Positions 39,099 through 45,797 of a stretch of 45,797 nt of DNA are shown here, piece after piece. Both the position numbers and the translations under genes were made by a program. The stretch comes from Candidatus Zhuqueibacterota bacterium (lineage in GTDB: Bacteria > Zhuqueibacterota > Zhuqueibacteria > Zhuqueibacterales > Zhuqueibacteraceae). A model generated the notes under the pieces. The model was not told the origin of the DNA. It searched no databases and saw nothing but the letters and a program-made list of their open reading frames with translations. The first letter of the stretch is position 1; the number at the start of each line of letters is the position of its first letter. The stretch spans positions 1 to 45,797 of the forward strand of contig QEVD01000005.1 of the NCBI GenBank assembly GCA_003576975.1. The letters run 5' to 3'.

Positions 39099-39932
39099 TT
39101 ACATCCGGCTGAGATAACGTCGCGCTTTTTCCACATATTCGCTATTGGGGTAAATGGCGAGTAATTGTTCAAGCTCGCTGCGCGCGCGGGCGCGATCGCC
39201 GGTGCGCAAATAGCACAACCCGAGCTTGAGATGGGCGTCATCGAGCTTGTCGGAACGCGAAAACGCGAGCACTTTTTGAAACTCGGCGGCCGATTGCACA
39301 AAGTTGCCGAGGCCGTAGTAACACTCGCCGATCCAATATTGGCAATTATCCGCCAGGCTGTTGCGATCATCCTGCGCAAGCAGCGCCGCGAAAACGGCAA
39401 TGGCATCGTTATAGCGCTTTTGCTCGTACAGGTCGCGTGCTTGCGCATAGCGCTGCGCATAATCGCCGGCAATTCTCGTGCTCGGCGCCACGCTGCGGCG
39501 TTGCGCGCTTTCCAGCTCGGCTTGCAAAGCTTGCAAGCGGCGATCTTTTTCGCTGACATCCGCTCGCAGGCTTGAAATTTGTTGATCCTTGCTCTGCAAC
39601 TCGCGCTGTAGCCGTTCCACTTCCGCGTTGAGATTCGCGGGTGCGGCCGCCGGCGCGGCTGCTTCTTGCGGCTTCGCCTCTTCCGTTTTATTTTCTGGAA
39701 CAATGCCCAAAAGTTTCAAGACTTCTGTTTCATCGTCCGCAGCAGAAGGCTGCGTGGCTTGCTCGCCGCCTTCCAGCAGGCTATCGATATCAACATCCTG
39801 GCCGCCCTCACCGCCCGCCGTGGTTTTGCGGCCGCCGCCGCAAGCGAACAGAAACAAGGACGTGAGCAGCAGCGCCATCGTGGGAAGAACGAATTTTATC
39901 AAGCCGGTTTTGCCAAAAACGTTTTGCTTCAT
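39099..39932 (-). CDS. YbgF-like TPR lipoprotein
   Basis: A 277-residue lipoprotein. The N-terminal signal ends in a lipobox LFAC, with Cys lipidated and Gly-rich sequence following. A low-complexity Glu/Ala/Pro stretch (about 40-100) leads into a coiled coil (ANLNAEVERLQRELQSKDQQ onwards, about 100-145). Then come TPR-type repeats with ARDLYEQKRYNDAIAVFAAL, DNCQYWIGECYYGLGNFVQS and AHLKLGLCYLRTGDRARARS, ending in LLAIYPNSEYVEKARRYL, the pattern of YbgF/CpoB of the Tol-Pal system. CpoB links peptidoglycan synthesis and outer-membrane constriction, but this protein could simply be a TPR lipoprotein. ATG 39932 has GAGGAG at 6 bases. Confidence 0.83.
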   Translation of the reverse strand: MKQNVFGKTGLIKFVLPTMALLLTSLFLFACGGGRKTTAGGEGGQDVDIDSLLEGGEQATQPSAADDETEVLKLLGIVPENKTEEAKPQEAAAPAAAPANLNAEVERLQRELQSKDQQISSLRADVSEKDRRLQALQAELESAQRRSVAPSTRIAGDYAQRYAQARDLYEQKRYNDAIAVFAALLAQDDRNSLADNCQYWIGECYYGLGNFVQSAAEFQKVLAFSRSDKLDDAHLKLGLCYLRTGDRARARSELEQLLAIYPNSEYVEKARRYLSRM

Positions 39933-39995
39933 CAAAATCTCCTCGTGACTCGAATAACTTTTTTAAAAATCCTCATCGCTAAAATTCGCGCCAGG

Positions 39996-40024
39996 GGTAT
40001 AGCCGGAAAGCCTGCTTTTGTCTA
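39996..40024 (-). promoter_or_regulatory. Sigma-70-like promoter of the YbgF-like gene
   Basis: On the minus strand, TAGACA (40019-40024; one mismatch to TTGACA) is 17 bases from TATACC (39996-40001; four of six to TATAAT). Transcription would start near 39989, about 57 bases before the ATG at 39932. The spacing is ideal and the gene is otherwise isolated from its neighbour by 158 bases. Confidence 0.45.
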
Positions 40025-40090
40025 AAACGCATACTCGAAAACAATCGATTAGCTTTACAGAATATGCAAAATAAGGGGGCGGCCACACCT

Positions 40091-41257
40091 CTAGTTCTGT
40101 TTGCGTTGCACCAGATAGGCCGCTGTGCCCCATCCGCCCGCAGCCGCCAAGAACGCGGCGATGCGCCAATAGGTTTCGCCGCCGTTGACCATGACATAAT
40201 TCGGGCGATTGAGCAATCCGCTATAGCCCAAGCCGCTGATGGCTTCATCAACGGCGACGACGCAATATTCCAGCCCGCCTTTGGGAATAGCCGGGCCGGG
40301 AAGAAGGGCCTGATAAGTTTCAAGATCCGCCGTCATCATCGGCTCCACCAGCCAGCGCCGGACATTCACCGGGCGATACAATACCGCAGCTTTCAACAAA
40401 TTGCGATTTTCGAAAATCTCCGCGCGCACGCGCAAATCGCGGCCGGCAGTGGCGCGCTTGATCGGATGATGAATAACCACCGGCGGAATGTCGTCTGCGC
40501 CGCTCGCCGCTGTGTTCGAAGTGGTAAACGCCAGCAAGCTTGTGGTAATTTGGGTATCCGGCACGCCGTCATGATCCATATAGCCGTCGCGATCTTCCCG
40601 GGCGCGGGAATCGAGATCAAAGCGATCAAGCACGCCGTCGCGATCGCGGTCGGGCAGGCCGCCGCCTAATTTCACGGTCAAGCCGGTGAACAGCGTAATG
40701 ATGCCGTCGTTTTCATCGCCGCTGGAATTCAAATCGAGTTTGTCGCTGAGCGTATATCGAAACGCTGCGCCGAAGGACCAATTGAAGCGCTGCGAAAGCG
40801 CGAGGTCAATTCCGCCAGCCGTTTTGAACAGATAGGCGCGCTCATCTTCCTTGGGGCCGCCTTGAAACGATTTGCGATCGCTTTTACGCACGTTGTACCA
40901 AACCAGTCCGCCCACGCCCAGCGTCACAAACGGTGAAACGGTTTTATAGGGAGAATAGCGCAGCGTAACATCAAACTCGATGGGAATGGCGAGAGCAACG
41001 GAATCTTGCCGGGTATCGTCATCCGTCAAAAATTCGCCGACGCCCGCTTCGATTCCAAAGGCGAGATGAGGATCCGGAGAATAGAAGACCAGGCCACTAC
41101 CGAAGGCGCGCAGAACATTGCGTTTGACATCTCCCTCGATGCGCCCGACGCCGCCACGTAACCCCACTCCGAATTTTGACTCTTGCGCTTTGAGAGGCAA
41201 TGCCGCAAGCAAAGCAACAACGCCACCGCATATCAACCACGATGTTCTAGCTTTCAC
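40091..41257 (-). CDS. Envelope protein: beta-barrel, thrombospondin type-3 repeats, Ig-like domain, C-terminal TM helix
   Basis: A 388-residue secreted protein. A signal peptide (hydrophobic core ending LKAQ) precedes a small outer-membrane beta-barrel (about 25-200; alternating segments such as KFGVGLRGGVGRIEGDV, GIEAGVGEFL and FGAAFRYTLSDKLDL). Then come acidic calcium-binding-type repeats (PDRDRDGVLDRFDLDSRARE and DRDGYMDHDGVPD), an Ig-like module (VVIHHPIKRATAGRDLRVRA to LEYCVVAVDEA), and a final hydrophobic helix with a basic tail (AAFLAAAGGWGTAAYLVQRK). The start is a GTG at 41257. It occupies its own unit downstream of rodA; function unknown, likely surface- or periplasm-anchored. Confidence 0.78.
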   Translation of the reverse strand: MKARTSWLICGGVVALLAALPLKAQESKFGVGLRGGVGRIEGDVKRNVLRAFGSGLVFYSPDPHLAFGIEAGVGEFLTDDDTRQDSVALAIPIEFDVTLRYSPYKTVSPFVTLGVGGLVWYNVRKSDRKSFQGGPKEDERAYLFKTAGGIDLALSQRFNWSFGAAFRYTLSDKLDLNSSGDENDGIITLFTGLTVKLGGGLPDRDRDGVLDRFDLDSRAREDRDGYMDHDGVPDTQITTSLLAFTTSNTAASGADDIPPVVIHHPIKRATAGRDLRVRAEIFENRNLLKAAVLYRPVNVRRWLVEPMMTADLETYQALLPGPAIPKGGLEYCVVAVDEAISGLGYSGLLNRPNYVMVNGGETYWRIAAFLAAAGGWGTAAYLVQRKQN

Positions 41258-41296
41258 GACGCATACACCGTATCAAAACTGTAAAATTTTGCACAA

Positions 41297-41325
41297 AAGG
41301 TATGAAAGTTCGGGTAGAATGTCAA
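41297..41325 (-). promoter_or_regulatory. Sigma-70-like promoter of the beta-barrel/TSP3 gene
   Basis: On the minus strand a perfect TTGACA (41320-41325) lies 17 bases from TACCTT (41297-41302), which continues TTG and so also resembles the TAnnTTTG element of Bacteroidota. Transcription would start near 41290, about 33 bases before the GTG start at 41257. Confidence 0.45.
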
Positions 41326-41378
41326 GGCCTAGTTCCATTGCAAACTTTGACTTATCGCGGCTGGAAGCGAAATTTTCA

Positions 41379-42611
41379 TCAATATTGAAACCGCCGCGCG
41401 CCCGCGTTTAAAATCAAGCCGATGAGCGTCATGCACATCCATAACGAGGAGCCGCCGTAGCTTAAAAATGGCAAGGGAATGCCAGTGACCGGCATGATGC
41501 CGACCGTCATTCCGGTGTTAACAATGACATGAACGCCGAGCACAGTGACACATCCCACCACCATGAGCACAAGAAATTTGTTTTTTGCCGAGATTGCGAT
41601 GCCGAGCGCGCGCCAGAATAAAACAAAAAATGTAATCAGCACGATCATCACGCCCCAAAATCCGAATTCTTCGCCGATCACAGCAAAGATGAAATCCGTG
41701 TGTTGTTCCGGCAGAAAGCGCAATTTGGTTTGCGTGCCGCGCAACCAGCCCTTGCCCCAAAAACCGCCGGAGCCAATGGCAACCTGTGACTGCGCGACTT
41801 GATAGCCGGTGCCGCGCGGATCTTCCTGTATGCCGACGAACGTCAGAATGCGGGTCTTTTGATAATCTTTCAGGCCATGCCACAACTTGGGCGTGAGCGC
41901 GCCCACGCCGACATTGAGAATGAAGATGGCTAACAACACCGGCAATTTGCGCTTGGAGAGCACCAGCACCGCGATGATGAGAAGCATTACGGCGCCGAAC
42001 GTAAATACGTTAAACGCCGAAATCACGGTGAGCACGGGGCTGACAACTATAAAGAGGATGAACGGCGAGAGGCCCGCCCAAAACAAAACCGGTAACAGCA
42101 AAGACACGACCACAATGGCGGTGCCAAGATCCGGCTCTTTTAAAATCAATGCGGTCGGCGCCAACACCAAGGCGAAACAAACGCCGATATCTTTGAGGCT
42201 TTTCAAGTCGCGCGCCTCGTCCGAAAGATAGCGCGCCAATGCGAGCAACGTGGCGATTTTTGCGATTTCGGCAGGTTGCAAATATATCGGGCCGATAATG
42301 AACCAGCGATGCACGCCCTTGCCGCCGCCGATGAACAGCACTAACACCAGCAAAACGAGGCAGACGCCGTAAAGCCAGTAGGCCGAGCTGCGGAGGTATT
42401 TCGCCGGCGTCAGCACAATCGCCGACGCAATCATCGCGCCCATCAAAAACCAGATGATTTGTTTCGAAAAACTGTTTTTGATCACGGCCGAGGTAACGGG
42501 CGAGCTGGTGGCGCTGTAGATTGCCATCAAACCGGCAGACGCCAAGAGCAGCACGCAAATAATGATGGCTTTGTCGATATCTTTCCAGCTAATGTTCGTG
42601 CGGGCTAACAT
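41379..42611 (-). CDS. rodA: Rod-shape-determining SEDS peptidoglycan polymerase
   Basis: A 410-residue polytopic membrane protein of the SEDS family, the glycosyltransferase that polymerises lipid II during elongation. It has about ten transmembrane helices. Conserved landmarks are LMAIYSATSS in the first helix, HRWFIIGPIYLQPAEIAKIA, LILKEPDLGTAIVVVSLLLP, the long extracytoplasmic loop with RILTFVGIQEDPRGTGYQVA, QSQVAIGSGGFWGKGWLRGT and LRFLPEQHTDFIFAVIGEEF, and the C-terminal PVTGIPLPFLSYGGSSLWMC. ATG 42611 lies 3 bases after the mrdA stop, the standard coupled pair. It ends the mreC-mreD-mrdA-rodA operon. Confidence 0.96.
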   Translation of the reverse strand: MLARTNISWKDIDKAIIICVLLLASAGLMAIYSATSSPVTSAVIKNSFSKQIIWFLMGAMIASAIVLTPAKYLRSSAYWLYGVCLVLLVLVLFIGGGKGVHRWFIIGPIYLQPAEIAKIATLLALARYLSDEARDLKSLKDIGVCFALVLAPTALILKEPDLGTAIVVVSLLLPVLFWAGLSPFILFIVVSPVLTVISAFNVFTFGAVMLLIIAVLVLSKRKLPVLLAIFILNVGVGALTPKLWHGLKDYQKTRILTFVGIQEDPRGTGYQVAQSQVAIGSGGFWGKGWLRGTQTKLRFLPEQHTDFIFAVIGEEFGFWGVMIVLITFFVLFWRALGIAISAKNKFLVLMVVGCVTVLGVHVIVNTGMTVGIMPVTGIPLPFLSYGGSSLWMCMTLIGLILNAGARRFQY

Positions 42612-42614
42612 GCT

Positions 42615-44426
42615 TCAATCTGCCGAGTCGATAGGCTCCGGCTGCGTGCCGAGTTTATTGTTTTGATGAAGAAAGCTGAGAATTTTTTTGGCAATGGGCG
42701 CCGCTGCGCCGCTGCCCGAGCCGCCGTTTTCGATGAACACACAAAACGCGACTTGCGGATCGTCGAACGGTGCAAATCCAATGAACCATCCGTGCGGCTC
42801 GCCGTGCGGATTCTGTGCGGTTCCGGTTTTACCCGCGCTGATGAGTCCCGCAACCCGCGAGCCGACCGCCGTGCCGCGGCCGCCGTTTACCACCAAAAAC
42901 ATGCCGCGCCGGACCAATTCCCAATTTTCTGCTCGAATATCGCGCACATAAACCGAATCCGGCTCGGGGAATTCTTCTTTGCCCGTGAAGGGATCCAGAA
43001 TGCTGCGCATCAAGCGCGGCTTAAAACTGCGGCCCTCGTTTGCAATGGCCATGGCAAAACAGGCCATTTGCAAAGGCGTCACCAGTAAATCGCCCTGCCC
43101 AATCGCGAGGTTTAACATCATGCCTTTGCTCCAGCGGCCCTTGCCGTAGCGCCGGTCGAGATACTCCTCATCCGGCAGCAAGCCCCCGCTTTCTTCACTC
43201 AGATCGATGCCGGTTTGTATGCCAAAGCCGAAACGTTTAGCGTAATCCGTCCAATGTTCCAATCCGACGCGAAAGCCCATGCGATAAAAATAAACATTGC
43301 AGGATTGTTCGAGCGCGCCGAGCAAATTCACCGTGCCGTGGCCGCCCTTTTTGTGGCAATCAAATGTGCGACCGCCAAAAACATAATACCCCGGACAAAA
43401 AACCGTTTCATTGGGATTGATCAAGCCGGTTTGCAGGCCGGCGAAGGCAGTAATCATTTTAAACGTCGAGCCGGGCGGATACAGGCTCTGCACCATGCGA
43501 TCATACAACGGTTTATTCGGATCGTTGAGCAGGCGATTCCAAATTTCCGGCGTCAACGGTTTAGAGAACAATTCGGGATCAAAATCCGGTTTGCTCACCA
43601 GCGCCAGCACATCGCCGTTCTTGCAATTCAACACCACCGCCCCGCCGTTTTTGCCGGCCAATTCCGCTTCGAGCATACGTTGCAGCGAGGCATCAAGCCC
43701 GAGCAATAAATCCTTGCCCGGCTCAGGCTCCTGGTCTTTGAAGAAGGTGGTATCCTGCCCGGCGAGATCGCGAATGACGCGACCGACGGCATCGACTTCG
43801 ATGAAGCGATGCCCTTTTTCGCCGCGCATGATTCTCTCATACTGGCGTTCGATGCCTTTTTTGCCGATGAGATCGCCCGGGCTGTAATTGTTGCCGTATA
43901 TGTTCAATTCGGCGTCGCTGATTTCGCTCAAATAACCGAACAAATGCGGCGCCTTGACGCCGTGGTTGTACATGCGGCGCGATTCCGCGCGAAAATCCAC
44001 GCCCGTCAACTCCAGGCGGCGTTCGTTCAGCAGACTGAAGGCGGCAAAATCAACCTGGCGGCCGATTTTGACCGGCGTGAAATTGCCGCGTTTGTTTTTG
44101 GCGATTTGCTGTTTCAGGTCATCGGGCGACATGCGCAACGCGGTGGAGATGATTTGATAAGCCTCCGGCGCGTTGCGGATTTCGGCGGGAACGGCATAAA
44201 TCGCATAAGCCGGGCTGTTCTCGACCAACACTTCGCCGAAACGGTCGCGAATCAAGCCGCGCGGCGGATCGACATCAATGATGCGCACGCGGTTTTTGTT
44301 GGCTTCCTCGAGAAACTGTTCGCCCTTGAAAAGCTGCACGTAGGCAAAGCGGCCGATCAAAACGAGAAACAGCAGCGCAAGGCCGCCGGCAAAAATCCGG
44401 CGCTTTGATTCCAGGTTCAATTCCAT
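42615..44426 (-). CDS. mrdA: Penicillin-binding protein 2, elongation transpeptidase
   Basis: A 603-residue class B PBP anchored by one N-terminal helix (about 10-30). The pedestal domain has IDVDPPRGLIRDRFGEVLVE and GIERQYERIMRGEKGHRFIE. The transpeptidase domain shows the three active-site motifs: PGSTFK (SxxK with Ser320), SCN (375-377) and KTG (533-535, in SAGKTGTAQNPHG). It crosslinks peptidoglycan during side-wall growth together with RodA and is a beta-lactam target. ATG 44426 has GAGG upstream and lies 6 bases after the mreD stop. All catalytic residues are present and the length is typical for PBP2. Confidence 0.96.
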   Translation of the reverse strand: MELNLESKRRIFAGGLALLFLVLIGRFAYVQLFKGEQFLEEANKNRVRIIDVDPPRGLIRDRFGEVLVENSPAYAIYAVPAEIRNAPEAYQIISTALRMSPDDLKQQIAKNKRGNFTPVKIGRQVDFAAFSLLNERRLELTGVDFRAESRRMYNHGVKAPHLFGYLSEISDAELNIYGNNYSPGDLIGKKGIERQYERIMRGEKGHRFIEVDAVGRVIRDLAGQDTTFFKDQEPEPGKDLLLGLDASLQRMLEAELAGKNGGAVVLNCKNGDVLALVSKPDFDPELFSKPLTPEIWNRLLNDPNKPLYDRMVQSLYPPGSTFKMITAFAGLQTGLINPNETVFCPGYYVFGGRTFDCHKKGGHGTVNLLGALEQSCNVYFYRMGFRVGLEHWTDYAKRFGFGIQTGIDLSEESGGLLPDEEYLDRRYGKGRWSKGMMLNLAIGQGDLLVTPLQMACFAMAIANEGRSFKPRLMRSILDPFTGKEEFPEPDSVYVRDIRAENWELVRRGMFLVVNGGRGTAVGSRVAGLISAGKTGTAQNPHGEPHGWFIGFAPFDDPQVAFCVFIENGGSGSGAAAPIAKKILSFLHQNNKLGTQPEPIDSAD

Positions 44427-44432
44427 AACGCC

Positions 44433-44918
44433 TCACGATTTTCTCTTAAAACTCTTGGCGAACAACAAGTGTGTAATCGCGGTCAGCGCCAACGTGTACA
44501 GGGAATTCGGAATCACGTAGCGGATAATCGTATACCAAAAACCGAAATCGGCATCGAAATAATAAATGGTGTCGCGAATCACATTATGCGCCAGCGCGGC
44601 CGCAAGAGCAATGCCGAGCGTGACCTGCAAGTCGAATTTCAACTTGTCGCGCGCGAAATAAGCGGCAACAAAGCCGGCCACGGCTTTGGCCAGCGCCTGC
44701 AAACCGTACAAATGTGTGCTGACGGCATCTTGCGCCAGCCCGGCGACGAAGCCCGTCACGATCGCGGCAATTGCGCCATGCCGAATCGCGGAGAGCACCA
44801 CGCCGATCAACATTAAATCCGGCGCGATTTCGTAAATGGTCAACAGCGGAATCAAGCTGACTTGCACGAGCAAGAAGCTCGAAAACAGCAGAAGGTATTT
44901 GACAACACGTTTCGCCAA
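44433..44918 (-). CDS. mreD: Rod-shape-determining protein MreD
   Basis: A 161-residue inner-membrane protein with about five helices: LLLFSSFLLVQVSLIPLLTI, APDLMLIGVVLSAIRHGAIA, TGFVAGLAQDAVSTHLYGLQ (the conserved G-x2-G-x2-QD segment), and FFx-type C-terminal helices. It belongs to the Mre elongasome that positions wall synthesis. The start is a TTG at 44918, preceded by GGGGAG about 10 bases away, and no ATG or GTG suits better. A TTG start is uncommon and may lower its translation relative to neighbours. It follows mreC by 5 bases and precedes mrdA by 6, so it is translationally tied to both. Confidence 0.92.
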   Translation of the reverse strand: MAKRVVKYLLLFSSFLLVQVSLIPLLTIYEIAPDLMLIGVVLSAIRHGAIAAIVTGFVAGLAQDAVSTHLYGLQALAKAVAGFVAAYFARDKLKFDLQVTLGIALAAALAHNVIRDTIYYFDADFGFWYTIIRYVIPNSLYTLALTAITHLLFAKSFKRKS

Positions 44919-44923
44919 CTGAG

Positions 44924-45772
44924 TTATTCTCCCCGGCTAGAATCCGCTGCAACATACACCTTGAAGCGTTCGGGCGGCGTGATGATCACGAACACTTCTT
45001 CGAGGCTGTTGAACTGCACCGCCGGCTCGAGCGGAATACGCATAAACGGTTCACCTTTTTCAAAAGAAGGCTGCTGAATTTTGCCGATGCGCAAGCCTGG
45101 CGGGTAGAGGGCGCTGTAATCCGACGTCACCACCACGTCTCCTGTTTGCAGCACCGCGTTGCGCGGCACGCCGGTCATTTCGAGGCCGCGCGTGTCGCTC
45201 CACGACACGATGCCCAGGACACGCCCGCCTTGCGCGCGCGCGCTCACGCTGAAATTGCGGTCGAGCATCAATTGCACCAGGCTGGTGCGATCATGCACCC
45301 GGTAAATCTTGCCGGCTAAACCTTCGGGCGTCACCACCGGCATGTTGACACGCATGTTATCTTGTTTGCCCAAATCGATCACCACGGTGTTGGGCGTGCG
45401 GCTGCGTTCCGCAGACAGCACACGCGCCGCGCGAAATTGCAAAGGCTCACGCTGGCGATAATCCAGCATGCGGCGCAAACGAAAATTTTCCAGATAGGCT
45501 TCACGCAGTTGGCTGTTTTCCAGCATGAGTTGCGTCGTGCGCTGGCGCAGCGCGCTCACTTCCTCAGCCGATTGCGACAAGCGGGCGAACCAGCTCATCT
45601 TTTCCTGAAAAAACGCGAAGCGATCGAGGGCCACGCCGCGCAGAGCGTCGATCTGCGGCGCATTGTTGTTGAATAGAATCGCGAGCGCCGCCACCACGGC
45701 GGCAAACAGCGTAAAATATTCCCGCCGCGAGATGAGATATTCGTTCGAACGATCGAGCAGCGCAGTTTTCAT
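44924..45772 (-). CDS. mreC: Rod-shape-determining protein MreC
   Basis: A 282-residue periplasmic scaffold protein with one N-terminal membrane helix (YFTLFAAVVAALAILFNNNA). A coiled coil (about 60-105, with LRQRTTQLMLENSQLREAYL) follows, then the paired beta domains with AARVLSAERSRTPNTVVIDL, VVTPEGLAGKIYRVHDRTSL, MLDRNFSVSARAQGGRVLGI and DVVVTSDYSALYPPGLRIGK, the family's most conserved stretch (GDxVVTSG-like, here SDYSAL in place of SGxGGxFP). It binds PBP2 and MreD. ATG 45772 has only a weak upstream site; mreB is expected just outside the window on this strand, but cannot be seen. Confidence 0.94.
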   Translation of the reverse strand: MKTALLDRSNEYLISRREYFTLFAAVVAALAILFNNNAPQIDALRGVALDRFAFFQEKMSWFARLSQSAEEVSALRQRTTQLMLENSQLREAYLENFRLRRMLDYRQREPLQFRAARVLSAERSRTPNTVVIDLGKQDNMRVNMPVVTPEGLAGKIYRVHDRTSLVQLMLDRNFSVSARAQGGRVLGIVSWSDTRGLEMTGVPRNAVLQTGDVVVTSDYSALYPPGLRIGKIQQPSFEKGEPFMRIPLEPAVQFNSLEEVFVIITPPERFKVYVAADSSRGE

Positions 45773-45797
45773 GGGTTTTGATCAATAAAAATTCCGC

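Noticed and set aside
1-45797. CRISPR arrays, tRNA or rRNA genes, transposases, integrases or phage genes
   Set aside because: Gaps are few and short; none shows regularly spaced repeats, cloverleaf-like sequence or mobile-element genes. The only repeat-like element found is the palindrome at 18301-18368.

Overview
The window holds 45.8 kb of a Gram-negative bacterial chromosome, about 54% GC by eye. Every supported gene lies on the minus strand, so gene order is read from high to low coordinates. Wza/Wzc-type export genes, a lipoprotein with a lipobox, an outer-membrane barrel and a Rod (elongasome) cluster indicate a diderm rod. The style of the envelope proteins (thrombospondin type-3 repeats, an Ig-like module, a YbgF-like lipoprotein) suggests the FCB group or a candidate phylum such as KSB1/Calditrichota. 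That placement is inference, since no marker gene was compared.

Right end (45772 to 41379): a cell-shape operon mreC-mreD-mrdA(PBP2)-rodA. Next come a beta-barrel/TSP3 envelope protein (41257-40091) and a YbgF-like TPR lipoprotein (39932-39099), each behind a plausible sigma-70-like promoter; the lipoprotein ends in a clear intrinsic terminator. After these lie galT, a GT5 (glycogen-synthase fold) protein with degenerate active-site motifs, and an unusual STAS plus helix-turn-helix-like fusion. A 0.7 kb non-coding gap separates these from the polysaccharide locus.

From 34702 to the left edge is one large extracellular or capsular polysaccharide locus. The export and initiation block is wza-like, wzc-like, a UDP-glucuronate 4-epimerase-like SDR, a polyprenyl-phosphate sugar transferase and UDP-glucose dehydrogenase. 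After a 0.65 kb gap come a GT4, a canonical AsnB, a radical SAM protein, a methyltransferase, a second SDR, a hexapeptide acyltransferase, a GT4, a polysaccharide deacetylase and an AsnB paralogue without glutaminase residues. These are followed by an LPG-synthase-TM protein, ProC, a FemAB/CelD-like GNAT, a YdjM-like membrane protein and three GT2 proteins, one lacking its DXD motif. The left end has a Gfo/Idh/MocA oxidoreductase split by a frameshift, an aldo/keto-reductase-like protein, a GT4, a Wzx-type flippase, another GT4, a GT39-like membrane glycosyltransferase and the start of one more glycosyltransferase running off the window.

Inferred logic: Ugd and the SDR make UDP-uronic acids. 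The polyprenyl sugar transferase loads the first sugar on undecaprenyl phosphate and the GT4/GT2 enzymes extend it. AsnB, deacetylase, GNAT, hexapeptide and methyltransferase enzymes decorate it, Wzx flips it, and Wzc/Wza control chain length and export. No Wzy polymerase and no exosortase is recognisable. Several members have lost family-defining catalytic residues, which is the most interesting aspect of the window.
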